DNA of 14,859 bases, taken from CAZZIZ01 sp964654535. GTDB taxonomy: Bacteria > Bacteroidota > Bacteroidia > Chitinophagales > UBA2359. Numbering within the stretch: the first letter of the stretch is position 1; every line of letters begins with the position of its first letter. Shown here one piece after another: positions 1-8,232 of the stretch. The DNA lies in NCBI GenBank assembly GCA_964654535.1, contig CAZZIZ010000075.1, positions 1 to 14,859 of the forward strand, in the 5' to 3' direction. Under the pieces are notes generated by a model that saw only the letters and a list, made by a program, of their open reading frames with translations, did not search any database and was not told the DNA's origin. The position numbers were made by a program, and so were the translations under genes.

Positions 1-37
1 AAATGCGCCCTAGGATAATTCCGAACAAAAGAATTTC

Positions 38-203
38 GCGTGAGGGATAGAGGGGTTGTCTGAGCTCCTGTTATAAAAAACAAGAAAAGCGCTCAGCTCC
101 TTAAGAGCTGGATGCGCTTTTTGTTTTTTATAGAACAGAGCGAGCCCCGAAAGCCCGACCCCGAACTTGCCGACTTGTCGGCAGAAGTGAGTGGGGCACG
201 CCC
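38..203 (+). ncRNA. Structured dispersed repeat, copy A
   Basis: First of three copies of one element; the others are 12858-13041 (minus) and 14513-14665 (plus). It is closed by an outer stem GCGTG (38-42) with CACGC (197-201). Inside is a long hairpin that begins GCTC-C-TGTT, with one bulged C, and closes with AACA-GAGC. Its upper part pairs CAGCTC with GAGCTG. A second hairpin follows, pairing CTTGCCGA with TCGGCAG inside CCCC/GGGG. Unpaired GCGAGCCC and GCCCGACC segments are shared between copies. Stems are kept by compensatory changes between copies, which points to selection on RNA structure. The long hairpin has an A-tract before it and a T-tract after it, so it could also act as a bidirectional terminator; comEC stops 10 nt away on the other strand. 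I suspect a known Bacteroidota structured element (the Flavo-1 RNA motif is one candidate) but cannot confirm that. Confidence 0.7.
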
Positions 204-212
204 AAATAAATT

Positions 213-1211
213 TTAATCTATGTCCAAAATAAACGCTCCGTCACTCCGTACAAAATGCTGCTCTGACTTAACTGATAACTCATGCTGCTTTCTCTGGTGC
301 TTCGGTCGGAACTGGCCAGTGTACACGACGCCTTTTTCTGCTTGCACGAACTGGTCGAGATAATAGCTGTTCCATTCTTGTCGCTTGGGAACGATTAGAT
401 AGTCTGTTCGCAATACTTGTGTGCTGGTATCAATACGGTGCTTTTTGGTAGGGATGAAAATTTGTTCTTTGCCAAATTGTAGGAAACCATTTTGAATGCT
501 TATGGAACCGTGAATCCTTTGTTCCATCGTATCCAGTTGATTTAAGTGAATGTACCGAGCAGATTGCGTTTTGAGTTCTTTTAAATGCCCTTCGACATTG
601 AATGAGAAAATGCGGTCGTCTTCTACTGTTTCGAAGTCGTGAATGATGAGCGACTCTTTTCCTGAGTGCAGTCCAAGGCAAAAGTTGTTGGACACATCGT
701 AAACAACCATTGACTGATTGTCGGACTTTGAAATGCTGTCAAAAGAAGTGAGTACACTGAAGCCAAGTAATACGACCAGAGCGAACTGAAACGCAGTCTT
801 CTTTTTCGCAATTATGTAAAAGGTAATGGAGCTTATAAAGAGGTACATTAGAAATGCTTGCCAGCCATTTATCTGAATGTCTTCTATGACGACGTGGGGA
901 ATGTTGTTGAGTTGCATCAAATACCAATTGATTAACCATACTACCCACTCAAGCAAATAGCCAACCATAGCGGCTAATTTTTCAAAGGGCGATACGATGA
1001 AGAGAGTTAGACCAAGGGCGAGTACGCCTGTGGCTGCTAGGATAATGATGAAGTTTGAAAGAAAGAACACCAGTGGAAAGAATCCGAAGTAGTAAAGCCC
1101 GAGTGGTAGCGTTCCGATTTGCGCTGCTATACCGACGCTGGTTATTTTCCAAACGTAATCACCTACGCGGTTGTGGATGAACCACCCTTCGTAAATCCGT
1201 CTTTGGAAGAA
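213..1211 (-). CDS. comEC: ComEC/Rec2 DNA-uptake channel, C-terminal part (split by assembly gap)
   Basis: This is the 3' part of the gene that continues at 1312-2488. It reads in frame from the gap edge through 1211: FFQRRIYEGW..., then an AAQIGTLPLGLYYF segment typical of the ComEC 'Competence' domain, then several hydrophobic helices, ending at a TAA at 213-215. In the repaired 706-residue protein it covers about residues 375-706. An internal ATG at 1070 would give a 285-residue ORF, but that start lies in the middle of a conserved membrane region and is not credible. The last 170 residues are soluble and occupy the place of the metallo-beta-lactamase-like domain of many ComEC proteins. 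I see no HxHxDH metal motif there, so that domain looks degenerate. The family forms the inner-membrane channel that passes single-stranded DNA into the cytoplasm during natural transformation. Confidence 0.85.
   Translation of the reverse strand, partial: FFQRRIYEGWFIHNRVGDYVWKITSVGIAAQIGTLPLGLYYFGFFPLVFFLSNFIIILAATGVLALGLTLFIVSPFEKLAAMVGYLLEWVVWLINWYLMQLNNIPHVVIEDIQINGWQAFLMYLFISSITFYIIAKKKTAFQFALVVLLGFSVLTSFDSISKSDNQSMVVYDVSNNFCLGLHSGKESLIIHDFETVEDDRIFSFNVEGHLKELKTQSARYIHLNQLDTMEQRIHGSISIQNGFLQFGKEQIFIPTKKHRIDTSTQVLRTDYLIVPKRQEWNSYYLDQFVQAEKGVVYTGQFRPKHQRKQHELSVKSEQHFVRSDGAFILDID
1157..1211. repeat. 55-bp exact duplicate flanking the gap, left copy
   Basis: These 55 bases are identical to 1312-1366 on the other side of the run of Ns. 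The copy ends exactly where the Ns begin and its partner starts exactly where they end. This is the signature of two contigs that share a k-mer overlap but were joined with a placeholder gap. It is not a biological repeat. Confidence 0.95.
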
Positions 1212-1311
1212 NNNNNNNNNNNNNNNNNNNNNNNNNNNNNNNNNNNNNNNNNNNNNNNNNNNNNNNNNNNNNNNNNNNNNNNNNNNNNNNNNNNNNNNNN
1301 NNNNNNNNNNN
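1212..1311. other. Assembly gap of 100 Ns, probably artificial
   Basis: Exactly 100 Ns, the usual placeholder for a gap of unknown length. Deleting these 100 Ns plus one 55-bp flank (155 bases) restores an uninterrupted comEC frame: the 2276-base span becomes 2121 bases, or 707 codons including the stop. The true gap is therefore most likely zero, with the contigs overlapping. As written, the 155 extra bases are not a multiple of three and would make the gene look frameshifted. Confidence 0.95.
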
Positions 1312-1366
1312 AATCACCTACGCGGTTGTGGATGAACCACCCTTCGTAAATCCGTCTTTGGAAGAA
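1312..1366. repeat. 55-bp exact duplicate flanking the gap, right copy
   Basis: Identical to 1157-1211. On the minus strand it encodes the same 18 residues (FFQRRIYEGWFIHNRVGD) that the left copy encodes, which correspond to residues 375-392 of the repaired ComEC. Confidence 0.95.
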
Positions 1367-2488
1367 GAGTATGCCAAGTAATGCGCCATAGGATAATTGA
1401 AAACCTGCTCTGAATAAGTTGTTGGGATTGATCATTAAGAGCGCTACTGCGGAAATGATAGTAATGTGGAGGATGTCAATGTTTTGCTTTTGACTCATTC
1501 CGATTTGGAGGAAGGTGAACATAACTGCCGCTCGTGCTACTGAAGGCTTGAAACCAGTGAGCAAGGCGAATAGCCAAACAAAACTCACGATGATTAAGAA
1601 GTGAAGATATTTGCCATGTTTTGTTCGTTTTAGAAAACGAAGTAGGAAGTTGAGCAACATCACTACGATACCCACGTGCAGTCCACTTACCGCGAGTACG
1701 TGCATGCTGCCGGTGTGGGCATAGACGTCTTTTATTTCTTTGGGTAGTAATTCTCGATAGCCAAGTAGGAGTGCTGAGGCTACTGCTTTTTCGTTTTCTG
1801 CTTGTACGTGCTTGTCGACTACTGATAGTAGGTAATTGCGCGCTTTGTAGATGCCGCTCCAAAAAGATCTTGTTTTGTTTTCTTTTATGGTAGTCCATTG
1901 ATCACTTTTTACGAAGGTAGAGTGATAGATGTTTTCATTGGCTTGGTAGGCGCTGTAATCGAACTGCCCTGGATTGGTCGGTGGATTGAGATTGTTGATC
2001 TCACTTTTTATTAGAAGCTGGTCGCCATAGTTAGGGATTTGCGTAGTGGAGTCTGCTTTAAGGTAGACTATAACTTTGCCTTTGGTCTTGATACTCCTTG
2101 TTGAGTCAGCAACGGAAATTACGTTTCCTATAAGTTGTGTGCTTCTTGCTTTTGGCTCTGCCGGTTGGCTAAGTTCGAATACGAAAGTCTCCTGGTTTTC
2201 TAAATGGTAACTGAAGTGCGTGTCGCTGTTTAATTCATTATTGACGTAGCTGCGGCCGTAGCCAATACTGATAATAAGTACGAAAAAAAGTATGCCTTCT
2301 ATGTAATCAAATTTATAACGCTGGGTAGGTGTGGCGCTATACATCCAAATGAGAATGGCCGTGATGCTTATTGGGATAAGCGCAAAGATGATTATAATTG
2401 GAATCTCGACCAGATGCGATAGGAGTATTCCAAGCACAACAGCGATTAGTATGCGCAAGAAGGGTTTAGCATTCCATAGAGTATCCAC
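1312..2488 (-). CDS. comEC: ComEC/Rec2 DNA-uptake channel, N-terminal part (split by assembly gap)
   Basis: This is the 5' part of comEC and encodes residues 1-392 of a repaired 706-residue protein, normal for the family. The start is a GTG at 2486-2488; a TAG lies directly upstream in frame, so no longer start exists. Residues 10-78 hold N-terminal membrane helices. Residues 90-200 form a soluble OB-like (DUF4131-type) region ending with NPPTNPGQFDYSAY at 168-181. The ComEC core follows: AHTGSMHVLAVSGLHVGIV at 257-275, which is the family's most recognisable motif, GFKPSVARA near 312-320 and GFQLSYGALLG at 362-372. The product is an inner-membrane channel of natural transformation. The gene stands alone in this window, divergent from the sulfatase-like gene, with no other competence genes beside it. 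Assignment is very secure. Confidence 0.92.
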
Positions 2489-2573
2489 CTATACAATATA
2501 ATGAAATGCTCAATGGCTTAGAGGCAAAAGGGGCTACGCATTTATTTTGGCGGCAATGTTTTTTAGTATACAT

Positions 2574-2598
2574 CAGCGCTATTGCTTCATAAGCGCTG
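2574..2598. repeat. Inverted repeat CAGCGCT...AGCGCTG
   Basis: Seven-base arms at 2574-2580 and 2592-2598 with an 11-base spacer, in the 186-bp region between the divergent comEC and sulfatase-like genes. It could be a hairpin or an operator. No T-tract follows, so it is not an obvious terminator. Confidence 0.35.
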
Positions 2599-2616
2599 GC
2601 TAAACTTTGGGTAAAT

Positions 2617-2624
2617 TAGATTTG
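2617..2624 (+). promoter_or_regulatory. Possible Bacteroidota -7 box (TAGATTTG)
   Basis: Exact match to the TAnnTTTG -7 consensus known for Bacteroidota housekeeping promoters, about 50 bp before the sulfatase-like start codon. I find no TTG -33 element at the usual 19-21 bp spacing, so this is a weak call. Confidence 0.3.
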
Positions 2625-2674
2625 AAATTAGAGCCCCTTATTCATTGTTGAAATTGAAGCTCGGGGGTTTTTAG

Positions 2675-4468
2675 ATGAAAAGTGTATTCCGATTTCTTGC
2701 CCTTCTTTTAATTCCGCTAGGTCATTGGTGTGCCATTTCGTATTTGAAGGGTAACTTCTCTTTGCCGGATTCAGTAACAGGATTGCACTTCGCTGCTGTT
2801 GCATTTGCCTACTTACAGCTCTTATTGGGTTTATTGTTTGTTAAATCTGTCTTCGGTGCTAGTCGTGTTTACAAGGCTTTGTCATTTTTTATGGTGCTAC
2901 TTTCTCTTGTTTTCTTTGTGACGGTTTATTCTGGTAATGCGGTAAGTCTAAAGGAGTGGGGGGAATATATTTCTTTAGATGTATTAGGTCTGTTTTTTGA
3001 AGATGCTGCAGATTATATGTCGCATTACGGCGGTGTGTTTTCAAATCTCCTTCGGGCATTGTTGGTGCTTATTCCAGCCTTTATTTTTGCGAAACCGCTT
3101 GCGGATATCTTTGATATTCTCACTGACTTTTTAGTCAAGACGCTTGGTCGATTTAGTTCTTCGAGTTTGATGCACTTAGTGGTTGTTGCACTGCTAATGT
3201 GCGCCACCTTGTTCGGTTTTTACAAAAGTGAGTTGCGCGCCAAAATGAAATTTAAGGGCGAGCCATTGTACAATTTTTTCGTGCCTATTAGTTCTAACTT
3301 TGATAAGGTTTCTTTGAACCCGACTGAGCTGGCTGCGATAAATGAATACAAGTCGCTCGAGTTTGAAGGAGTCGAGAACGCACCAAACTTAATCTTAATA
3401 GTAGTGGACGCGCTTCGAGCTGACCGCTTGCCTATGTATGGGTATCCAAACAATAATGCGCCATTTTTGCAAGGTCTGTTTGATGCTGGTGAAATGAATA
3501 AGGTTGACCTGGCTTTGTCGAATTGTTCTACTTCCTTTTGTGGAATCCTGAGTATACTATCGGGAAAATCAATCCAAGAACTGCGTACGGCCAATTTCAA
3601 GCTGCATGACGTTTTGAAAAAGCGTGCTTACCAAACCAATTTCCTTTTAAGTGGCTCCCACAACGAGTGGTATCAGATGAAGCGAGCCTATACTTACCAC
3701 TATCCTATAGATGTTTACTTTGATGGTGAGTCTAATGATTCACTAGATGTAAGTGATGATTTAGCGGTACTGGAGCGCCTCCGTGCTCTTGAAATCGATC
3801 AGCGTAAACCACAGTTTATGTATCTCCACCTGATGTCTGCGCATCGTTCAGGAATTCGACAGGAGAAGTATCGAAAGTACTTGCCCGACTTTCCCTTGAA
3901 TGGTTTCAATCCAGATTCTCTGCGATTTAATAATGCTTATGACAATGGCGTCATTCAGTCAGACGACTATATCAAAACCATTTTCGATGAACTTGCCAAA
4001 AAGGGAATGCTAGAGAATAGTATTGTGGTTGTAACCGCCGATCATGGTGAGGCACTTGGAGAACATGGTCGCTTTGGGCATGCGGTTGATATCAATCAGG
4101 GGAACCTGCATATTCCCTTTTTGGTTTACAATAGCACTAATCGCACTAGTGATTTGCCCGAGTATGTGAGTCAAGGAGAAATGATGGCGGTTATGCTGGA
4201 CGAACTAGATATTGAAACGCCAGCTTTTACTAATCCCGAGGAAACAGATATTACATATCATCGACAAGGCAATAAACTAGCGGTGGTGAAAAAAATTGGT
4301 TCTACGCTTTATAAACTCTTAACCGTTTTGGATTCAAGTAATCCGAAGCTTTATAATTTAGACCAAGATCCAAATGAGTTGAATGACCTTTCTAGAGTTC
4401 ATCCAGATATTTTGAAAGATTTAAAGATTGATTTAGAGCAGTTGATTCCATCAAGCAATAATAATTAG
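2675..4468 (+). CDS. Membrane-anchored sulfatase/phosphotransferase-fold protein
   Basis: A 597-residue protein of the alkaline phosphatase/sulfatase superfamily. The N-terminal third has about five hydrophobic segments (roughly 5-25, 38-58, 66-86, 122-142, 165-183), as in LtaS- and EptA-like enzymes. The C-terminal domain opens with NLILIVVDALRADRLPMYGY (238-257; D245 is a likely metal ligand). The nucleophile region SNCSTSFCGILSILSG lies at 282-297, H390 follows, and VVTADHGEALGEHGRFGH is at 452-469 (D456, H457 and H469 likely metal ligands). The nucleophile could be C284, S285 or T286. The classical sulfatase CxPxR signature is absent, so activation by formylglycine is doubtful. It may hydrolyse sulfate esters or transfer a phospho-group to a surface glycan or lipid outside the inner membrane. 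It is followed 2 nt later by a sulfotransferase, so the two are probably co-transcribed. The fold is secure; the substrate is unknown. Confidence 0.85.
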   Translation: MKSVFRFLALLLIPLGHWCAISYLKGNFSLPDSVTGLHFAAVAFAYLQLLLGLLFVKSVFGASRVYKALSFFMVLLSLVFFVTVYSGNAVSLKEWGEYISLDVLGLFFEDAADYMSHYGGVFSNLLRALLVLIPAFIFAKPLADIFDILTDFLVKTLGRFSSSSLMHLVVVALLMCATLFGFYKSELRAKMKFKGEPLYNFFVPISSNFDKVSLNPTELAAINEYKSLEFEGVENAPNLILIVVDALRADRLPMYGYPNNNAPFLQGLFDAGEMNKVDLALSNCSTSFCGILSILSGKSIQELRTANFKLHDVLKKRAYQTNFLLSGSHNEWYQMKRAYTYHYPIDVYFDGESNDSLDVSDDLAVLERLRALEIDQRKPQFMYLHLMSAHRSGIRQEKYRKYLPDFPLNGFNPDSLRFNNAYDNGVIQSDDYIKTIFDELAKKGMLENSIVVVTADHGEALGEHGRFGHAVDINQGNLHIPFLVYNSTNRTSDLPEYVSQGEMMAVMLDELDIETPAFTNPEETDITYHRQGNKLAVVKKIGSTLYKLLTVLDSSNPKLYNLDQDPNELNDLSRVHPDILKDLKIDLEQLIPSSNNN

Positions 4469-4470
4469 CA

Positions 4471-5199
4471 ATGCGTAGTTTGATTGTTTCCCTGTTGGCC
4501 TCAGCTCACCGAAAAGCGCATCCGAATCAAGCGTTTGTTTTTGTTATGGGACACATGCGTTCTGGTTCTAGTTTGTTGACGCATTTTTTGCAGTCTTGCC
4601 CTAATGTTTCGGGATATGGTGAGAGCAACGCCACTTACGAGGAGGAGGCAGATTTGCATAAGCTTGCGGTACGTGCTAAGTACCGAATGGCTAAGAATAG
4701 AAGCGGCGCCGATTTCTTCGTCGATCAAATAAATCATAATTCTAAGACACCCGATTCGGATTTGTTTGCCTCAGCGAATCTCAAACTAATCGTAATAGCC
4801 CGCAAGCCTCAAGCATCTATCTCAAGTATCATTCGATTGAATCGTGAGCATTACGACGGTGCTTGGTCTGCAGAGCAGGCGGTAGACTATTACATAAAGC
4901 GTATTCGGTTTCTAGCTAAACTTTCTTATTCAGCTAATTTGCACTTTGTACGTTATGAGGATTTGCTTGATCAAACTGAGGAAAGCTTAAAAGGAATAGA
5001 AGCTTTCTTAGGTATAAAGTTTCCCAGCTACACGGAATACAAGCTTAACAAGCAGACGGGAACCTCTGGTGATCCAGGAAGTAAAATTCGTGAAGGCAAA
5101 ATAGTTCGCAGTAAGTCACCGCTAGTGGAGATGGAAGACGAATTGCTTCAAAAAGCAAAGGGGTACTACGAAGACTTCTTACGTGAAATTGCTTCGTGA
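4471..5199 (+). CDS. Sulfotransferase family protein
   Basis: A 242-residue PAPS-dependent sulfotransferase. The 5'-phosphosulfate-binding loop is GHMRSGSSLLTHFL at 27-40 (R30, S31, G32, S33 and S34). The 3'-phosphate-binding part is LIVIARKPQASISSI at 106-120 (R111, S117, S119). RYEDLL at 161-166 is also typical of the family. It lacks a signal peptide, so it should act in the cytoplasm and move sulfate from PAPS to a hydroxyl or amino group of a glycan, lipid or small molecule. The ATG lies 2 nt after the stop of the sulfatase-fold gene, which implies an operon and possibly translational coupling. The last 34 bp overlap, tail to tail, the 3' end of the minus-strand glycosyltransferase gene. 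The acceptor is not predictable from sequence. Confidence 0.85.
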   Translation: MRSLIVSLLASAHRKAHPNQAFVFVMGHMRSGSSLLTHFLQSCPNVSGYGESNATYEEEADLHKLAVRAKYRMAKNRSGADFFVDQINHNSKTPDSDLFASANLKLIVIARKPQASISSIIRLNREHYDGAWSAEQAVDYYIKRIRFLAKLSYSANLHFVRYEDLLDQTEESLKGIEAFLGIKFPSYTEYKLNKQTGTSGDPGSKIREGKIVRSKSPLVEMEDELLQKAKGYYEDFLREIAS

Positions 5200-6296
5200 T
5201 AAATCTTCTGCGTCTTTTTGGCAATCGCCTCGTAACTGAAAAATTTATTGAAGAAATCGACGACCAACATTCTTTCCTTGAGGGTCTTCTTTGTTTTAGG
5301 AAGCTTATTTAATATTTTCAGTAAAGCGGCATCGTCGCCAACAGGGTAGAGCGATCCTACCTTTTCATTTTGGGTCAGCTCAACAAATGACGGAATGCGT
5401 GTAGCAATGGGTGTTAATCCGCAAGCCATAGCTTCCATGAGCGAATAGCCGCTGCCTTCTTTGTGACTAGCTGCTATGAAATAATCGTTTTGGTGCATGT
5501 AAAGAGAGATTCTTTCTCGCGGAACATAAGCTATTAAGTCTACTTGCTGAGTGAGCTCATTCTCCTCAATAAATTTGCGCACTTCAGCTTCCAAAGTGTT
5601 CTCGCGAAAAATCATCTGTAAGCGAAAATCGCGATGCTCCGTTTTGTAAGAAGCCATAGCCTTAAGTACAGTTAATGGATCTTTATTCTTATCTAGATTT
5701 CCGATCCATAAAAAGCGAGGAACATTATTGGGCTCATATCCTTGGATAAGCTTTGGGTCAAGACGCCATTCGCAAGAAGCTTCCATAACTGCGTAGACTT
5801 GTTCTTGAGTTAAAATGTTTGAAGCAATCCAAGGATCTTCCATTCCAGGTGCTGAGAACAATAACCCGTCTATGTTTTTAAGAAACAGCTTCAAGAGCTT
5901 TTCATTCTTTAGTTTAATGAGTCCCGAATGATCTTGCACCAAGTAGGCTAGCCCGGTGTTTAGTTTTTGCAAGTGCTGATGGCATAATGCTGAGAAGGGG
6001 TTATGCGCATGAATGAGCTTAATTCCTTTTTCTTGTACCAACCCAGTGACTGCCTTGTTATATTTCCTACAGGCGTTCCATTTCTTAGGAGTCGGACTCA
6101 GACTATCTTTTATGAAGTGATAGTGTACGCCATCTCTTTTTACTTTGTCGTCCGAGTGAAAGCGAAAAAATACGTGAACGTCTATTCCTAATTGAACCAA
6201 CGATTCTGCGTTGAAGCGGATGGAGAAGTACTTCTCAACCATTTCTGCTCCGCTAAGACCTTTCTCATAAAAATGAAATACTTGGGCGACTTTCAT
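5166..6296 (-). CDS. Glycosyltransferase, family 4-like (GT-B), distal gene of operon
   Basis: A 376-residue GT-B fold glycosyltransferase. The N-terminal Rossmann half begins MKVAQVFHFYEKGLSGAE, with a glycine-containing first loop, and includes KLIHAHNPFSALC (93-105). The C-terminal donor-binding half has RFLWIGNLDKNKDP (194-207) and the EX7E-type signature E280-GSGYSLM-E288, followed by AMACGLTPIAT. It should transfer a sugar from a nucleotide-sugar donor to a glycan or lipid acceptor at the cytoplasmic face of the membrane. It is the last gene of a minus-strand operon, 3 nt after the stop of another glycosyltransferase. Its last 34 bp overlap the end of the convergent sulfotransferase gene, leaving no room for an intergenic terminator. 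The TAG stop is at 5166-5168. Donor and linkage are unknown. Confidence 0.88.
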   Translation of the reverse strand: MKVAQVFHFYEKGLSGAEMVEKYFSIRFNAESLVQLGIDVHVFFRFHSDDKVKRDGVHYHFIKDSLSPTPKKWNACRKYNKAVTGLVQEKGIKLIHAHNPFSALCHQHLQKLNTGLAYLVQDHSGLIKLKNEKLLKLFLKNIDGLLFSAPGMEDPWIASNILTQEQVYAVMEASCEWRLDPKLIQGYEPNNVPRFLWIGNLDKNKDPLTVLKAMASYKTEHRDFRLQMIFRENTLEAEVRKFIEENELTQQVDLIAYVPRERISLYMHQNDYFIAASHKEGSGYSLMEAMACGLTPIATRIPSFVELTQNEKVGSLYPVGDDAALLKILNKLPKTKKTLKERMLVVDFFNKFFSYEAIAKKTQKIYHEAISRKKSS

Positions 6297-6299
6297 TTT

Positions 6300-7418
6300 T
6301 TAGCTTAGTATACTTTCATAATAGTTAGAAAACTTGTCTGCAGTTTGGGACAAGGTATTAACGCGTGTCCATTCAAAAGATTTTTCAATTTTGTCTTTTA
6401 CGGCAGATTTATTTTCGAGCAGTGTGGTAATGGCCTGTGCAAATTGCTTAGGCTCCGAGCTGCGGTCTATCAAAAAGTAATCTTCCCCAAGGTCATGCAC
6501 AATTCCAACGTCCGTAGCGCACACTAGTACTTTCGAAGCCATAGCTTCAATTACCGCCATTGCGGTGCTTTCAAAATGGGAAGTATGCAACAGGACATGG
6601 GCTGACTTCAGTGCCTCTTGAACCGCACTGAAAGGCTGATGCCCATCGAAACTTACCAAGGAGTCTAGATTCCGCTCTTCGACCATTGCCTGTATTTTTC
6701 CATCGTAGAAGTCGGGGCCAATTATTCGAAGTGTGCAATCAAATTCTTTCCGTAGTTCATTGAAAGTTTCAATAAGTAGTTCCTGATTTTTAACTACGTT
6801 GATGTTCGCAATATGAATAAACTCGATCGAGTCTTCATTTGCAGAGATTTCAGTTTCTGGAAAATCTTCTGTCTGAATGCCGTAGTGAATCACCTTAAGT
6901 TTGTGGTGGTGTTTTTTATCTAGTAGCAAGTTGGCTTGAAAGTTTGTCTCTGCACTAATCCAAGAAGCTTGCTTCAAGATCCAATTGTTCAATCTCTTTT
7001 TGAAAAAGCCTTGGTTGCCCCCATACTTCAAAGATTTTATATCAGCCAGCCCGCCACCTTGAAGGCTAACCAAACTTTTTATACCAAAATTTCTTGCAGC
7101 TAAAACCGCCATCAATCCAGATGGACTAGTCCAAATTCCCTGTACCAAATCGAAAGAGTGCTTTTTGTGCTCCTTATAAAACAAGGTCATAAACAAACGA
7201 TGCTTTTTTACCAAACTGTGGTAATGCTCGGTTTCAATTGAGTGCAGCGTGTAGTTTGGCGGAACAAAATCATCTTTGGTATGGGTAAGTGAAAAAACGT
7301 GTAGGGTACAGCGTTCACCAATTGCTTTGCAAAAGCGCAACAGTAGTGGAATGCCATCCTCATAATATCCGCTTCCGACACCTCCGGGAACAACAAGAGC
7401 AACAGTCGGCTTAGACAA
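6300..7418 (-). CDS. Glycosyltransferase, family 4-like (GT-B), middle gene of operon
   Basis: A 372-residue GT-B glycosyltransferase, only distantly similar to its neighbour. The N-terminal half starts PTVALVVPGGVGSGYYEDGIPLLL, with the glycine-rich acceptor-side loop at 11-17. It contains LVQGIWTSPSGLMAVLAARNFGIKSLVSLQGG (91-122), typical of group 1 transferases. The donor domain shows IHIANINVVKNQELLIETF (201-219), RIIGPDF (231-237) and the EX7E-type motif E283-STAMAVI-E291 followed by AMASKVLVCATDVGI. It probably adds a sugar to a lipid- or surface-linked glycan. The ATG overlaps the upstream methyltransferase end by 8 bp and the next gene begins 3 nt after its stop, so the three genes form a tight operon. 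The specific sugar is not predictable. Confidence 0.88.
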   Translation of the reverse strand: MSKPTVALVVPGGVGSGYYEDGIPLLLRFCKAIGERCTLHVFSLTHTKDDFVPPNYTLHSIETEHYHSLVKKHRLFMTLFYKEHKKHSFDLVQGIWTSPSGLMAVLAARNFGIKSLVSLQGGGLADIKSLKYGGNQGFFKKRLNNWILKQASWISAETNFQANLLLDKKHHHKLKVIHYGIQTEDFPETEISANEDSIEFIHIANINVVKNQELLIETFNELRKEFDCTLRIIGPDFYDGKIQAMVEERNLDSLVSFDGHQPFSAVQEALKSAHVLLHTSHFESTAMAVIEAMASKVLVCATDVGIVHDLGEDYFLIDRSSEPKQFAQAITTLLENKSAVKDKIEKSFEWTRVNTLSQTADKFSNYYESILS

Positions 7419-8148
7419 TGTTTTTCTTTTTTATCTCGATCCAAGGAAAAGGACTGTCGGGACTGAGTTTGTTTTTCAACTTCGAAGCCAGACTTGAGGG
7501 GTCATAATGCAGAATAGGCTTGTACTTATTTATAGCCGACCAACTCTGATGATGGTAAAAGTCTGCCATTTCTGGAGTGCTGTGATTTTTATAATAGTCC
7601 GCGCTGCGTTTCTTAGCCTCAGCTAGGTCTGCGTCTTTGTAAAATGGACTATCCAAAATATGCACGCTACCACCATCGTTTAAGAGTGCTCCAAGTCTTT
7701 GCAGTAGCTGATGCAAATCGGGAAAATATTGCACCGCGGCAAATATTAAGACAAGGTCAACTTTCTGCTTAAGCTCTATTTTGAAAATGTCTCCATAAAC
7801 CAATTGCACTTTCTCTTCATTTTCAAAAAGCGATGCTGCCTGTTCCAGTTCAAATTGATTCACGTCGACACCTGCTAGAAAAGAACAATGATCGAGCAAT
7901 CGATTCATCATCCATCCGTTGCCGCATCCAAGATCCAAGCAACTAAAAGAAGTTTTTGAAGAAGCAAAATCGAGAAAGCGCTTCGTCGATTTTGCGCGCC
8001 TCTTCCATTCAGCGGCGTTGGGATCACTGCTGTCGGTTTCGGGAAGCCGTCGAATTTGTTCGAGCGAATAAACGCGTCCTTCCTCCCTCCTTACCGACAA
8101 GTAGGCATTCTCGAAACGGCTATCGACCTCATGTTTTTGTAGACTCAA
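7411..8148 (-). CDS. Class I SAM-dependent methyltransferase, first gene of operon
   Basis: A 245-residue protein with a class I methyltransferase core. Motif I is CLDLGCGNGWM at 70-80. The acidic end of strand beta-2 is GVDVN at 93-97, a motif-II-like VYGDIF lies at 117-122, and VDLVLIFAAVQYF at 130-142 carries the motif IV region. The N-terminal FENAYLSVRREEGRVYS segment resembles Bacteroidota methyltransferases found in glycan gene clusters. The reading frame has no ATG near its 5' end: a TTG at 8146-8148 is the most upstream plausible start, with an in-frame TGA five codons before it. The gene overlaps the downstream glycosyltransferase by 8 bp. Inference: it methylates a sugar or lipid made by the same operon. 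The acceptor is unknown, and the exact start codon is uncertain. Confidence 0.82.
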   Translation of the reverse strand: MSLQKHEVDSRFENAYLSVRREEGRVYSLEQIRRLPETDSSDPNAAEWKRRAKSTKRFLDFASSKTSFSCLDLGCGNGWMMNRLLDHCSFLAGVDVNQFELEQAASLFENEEKVQLVYGDIFKIELKQKVDLVLIFAAVQYFPDLHQLLQRLGALLNDGGSVHILDSPFYKDADLAEAKKRSADYYKNHSTPEMADFYHHQSWSAINKYKPILHYDPSSLASKLKNKLSPDSPFPWIEIKKKNIV

Positions 8149-8232
8149 ACTAGAAACTTGTCAATTGCTTAGACATCCCTTTAAATTACTACTCTCTGCT
8201 TAAATACGTACCTTTCTTTTATAATGTAAACT

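Noticed and set aside
2..20. Near-identical 19-base match (18/19) between the left edge and 1380-1398 inside comEC
   Set aside because: It does not extend further; a single match of this size is close to chance for a window of this length. It could be rechecked if sequence left of the window becomes available.
1119..1349. ORF spanning the N gap on the plus strand
   Set aside because: It is created by the Ns and the duplicated flank inside comEC.
1157..1366. 55-bp direct repeat as a biological duplication or attachment site
   Set aside because: The copies abut the Ns exactly on both sides and collapsing them restores a perfect ComEC frame, so it is an assembly artefact.
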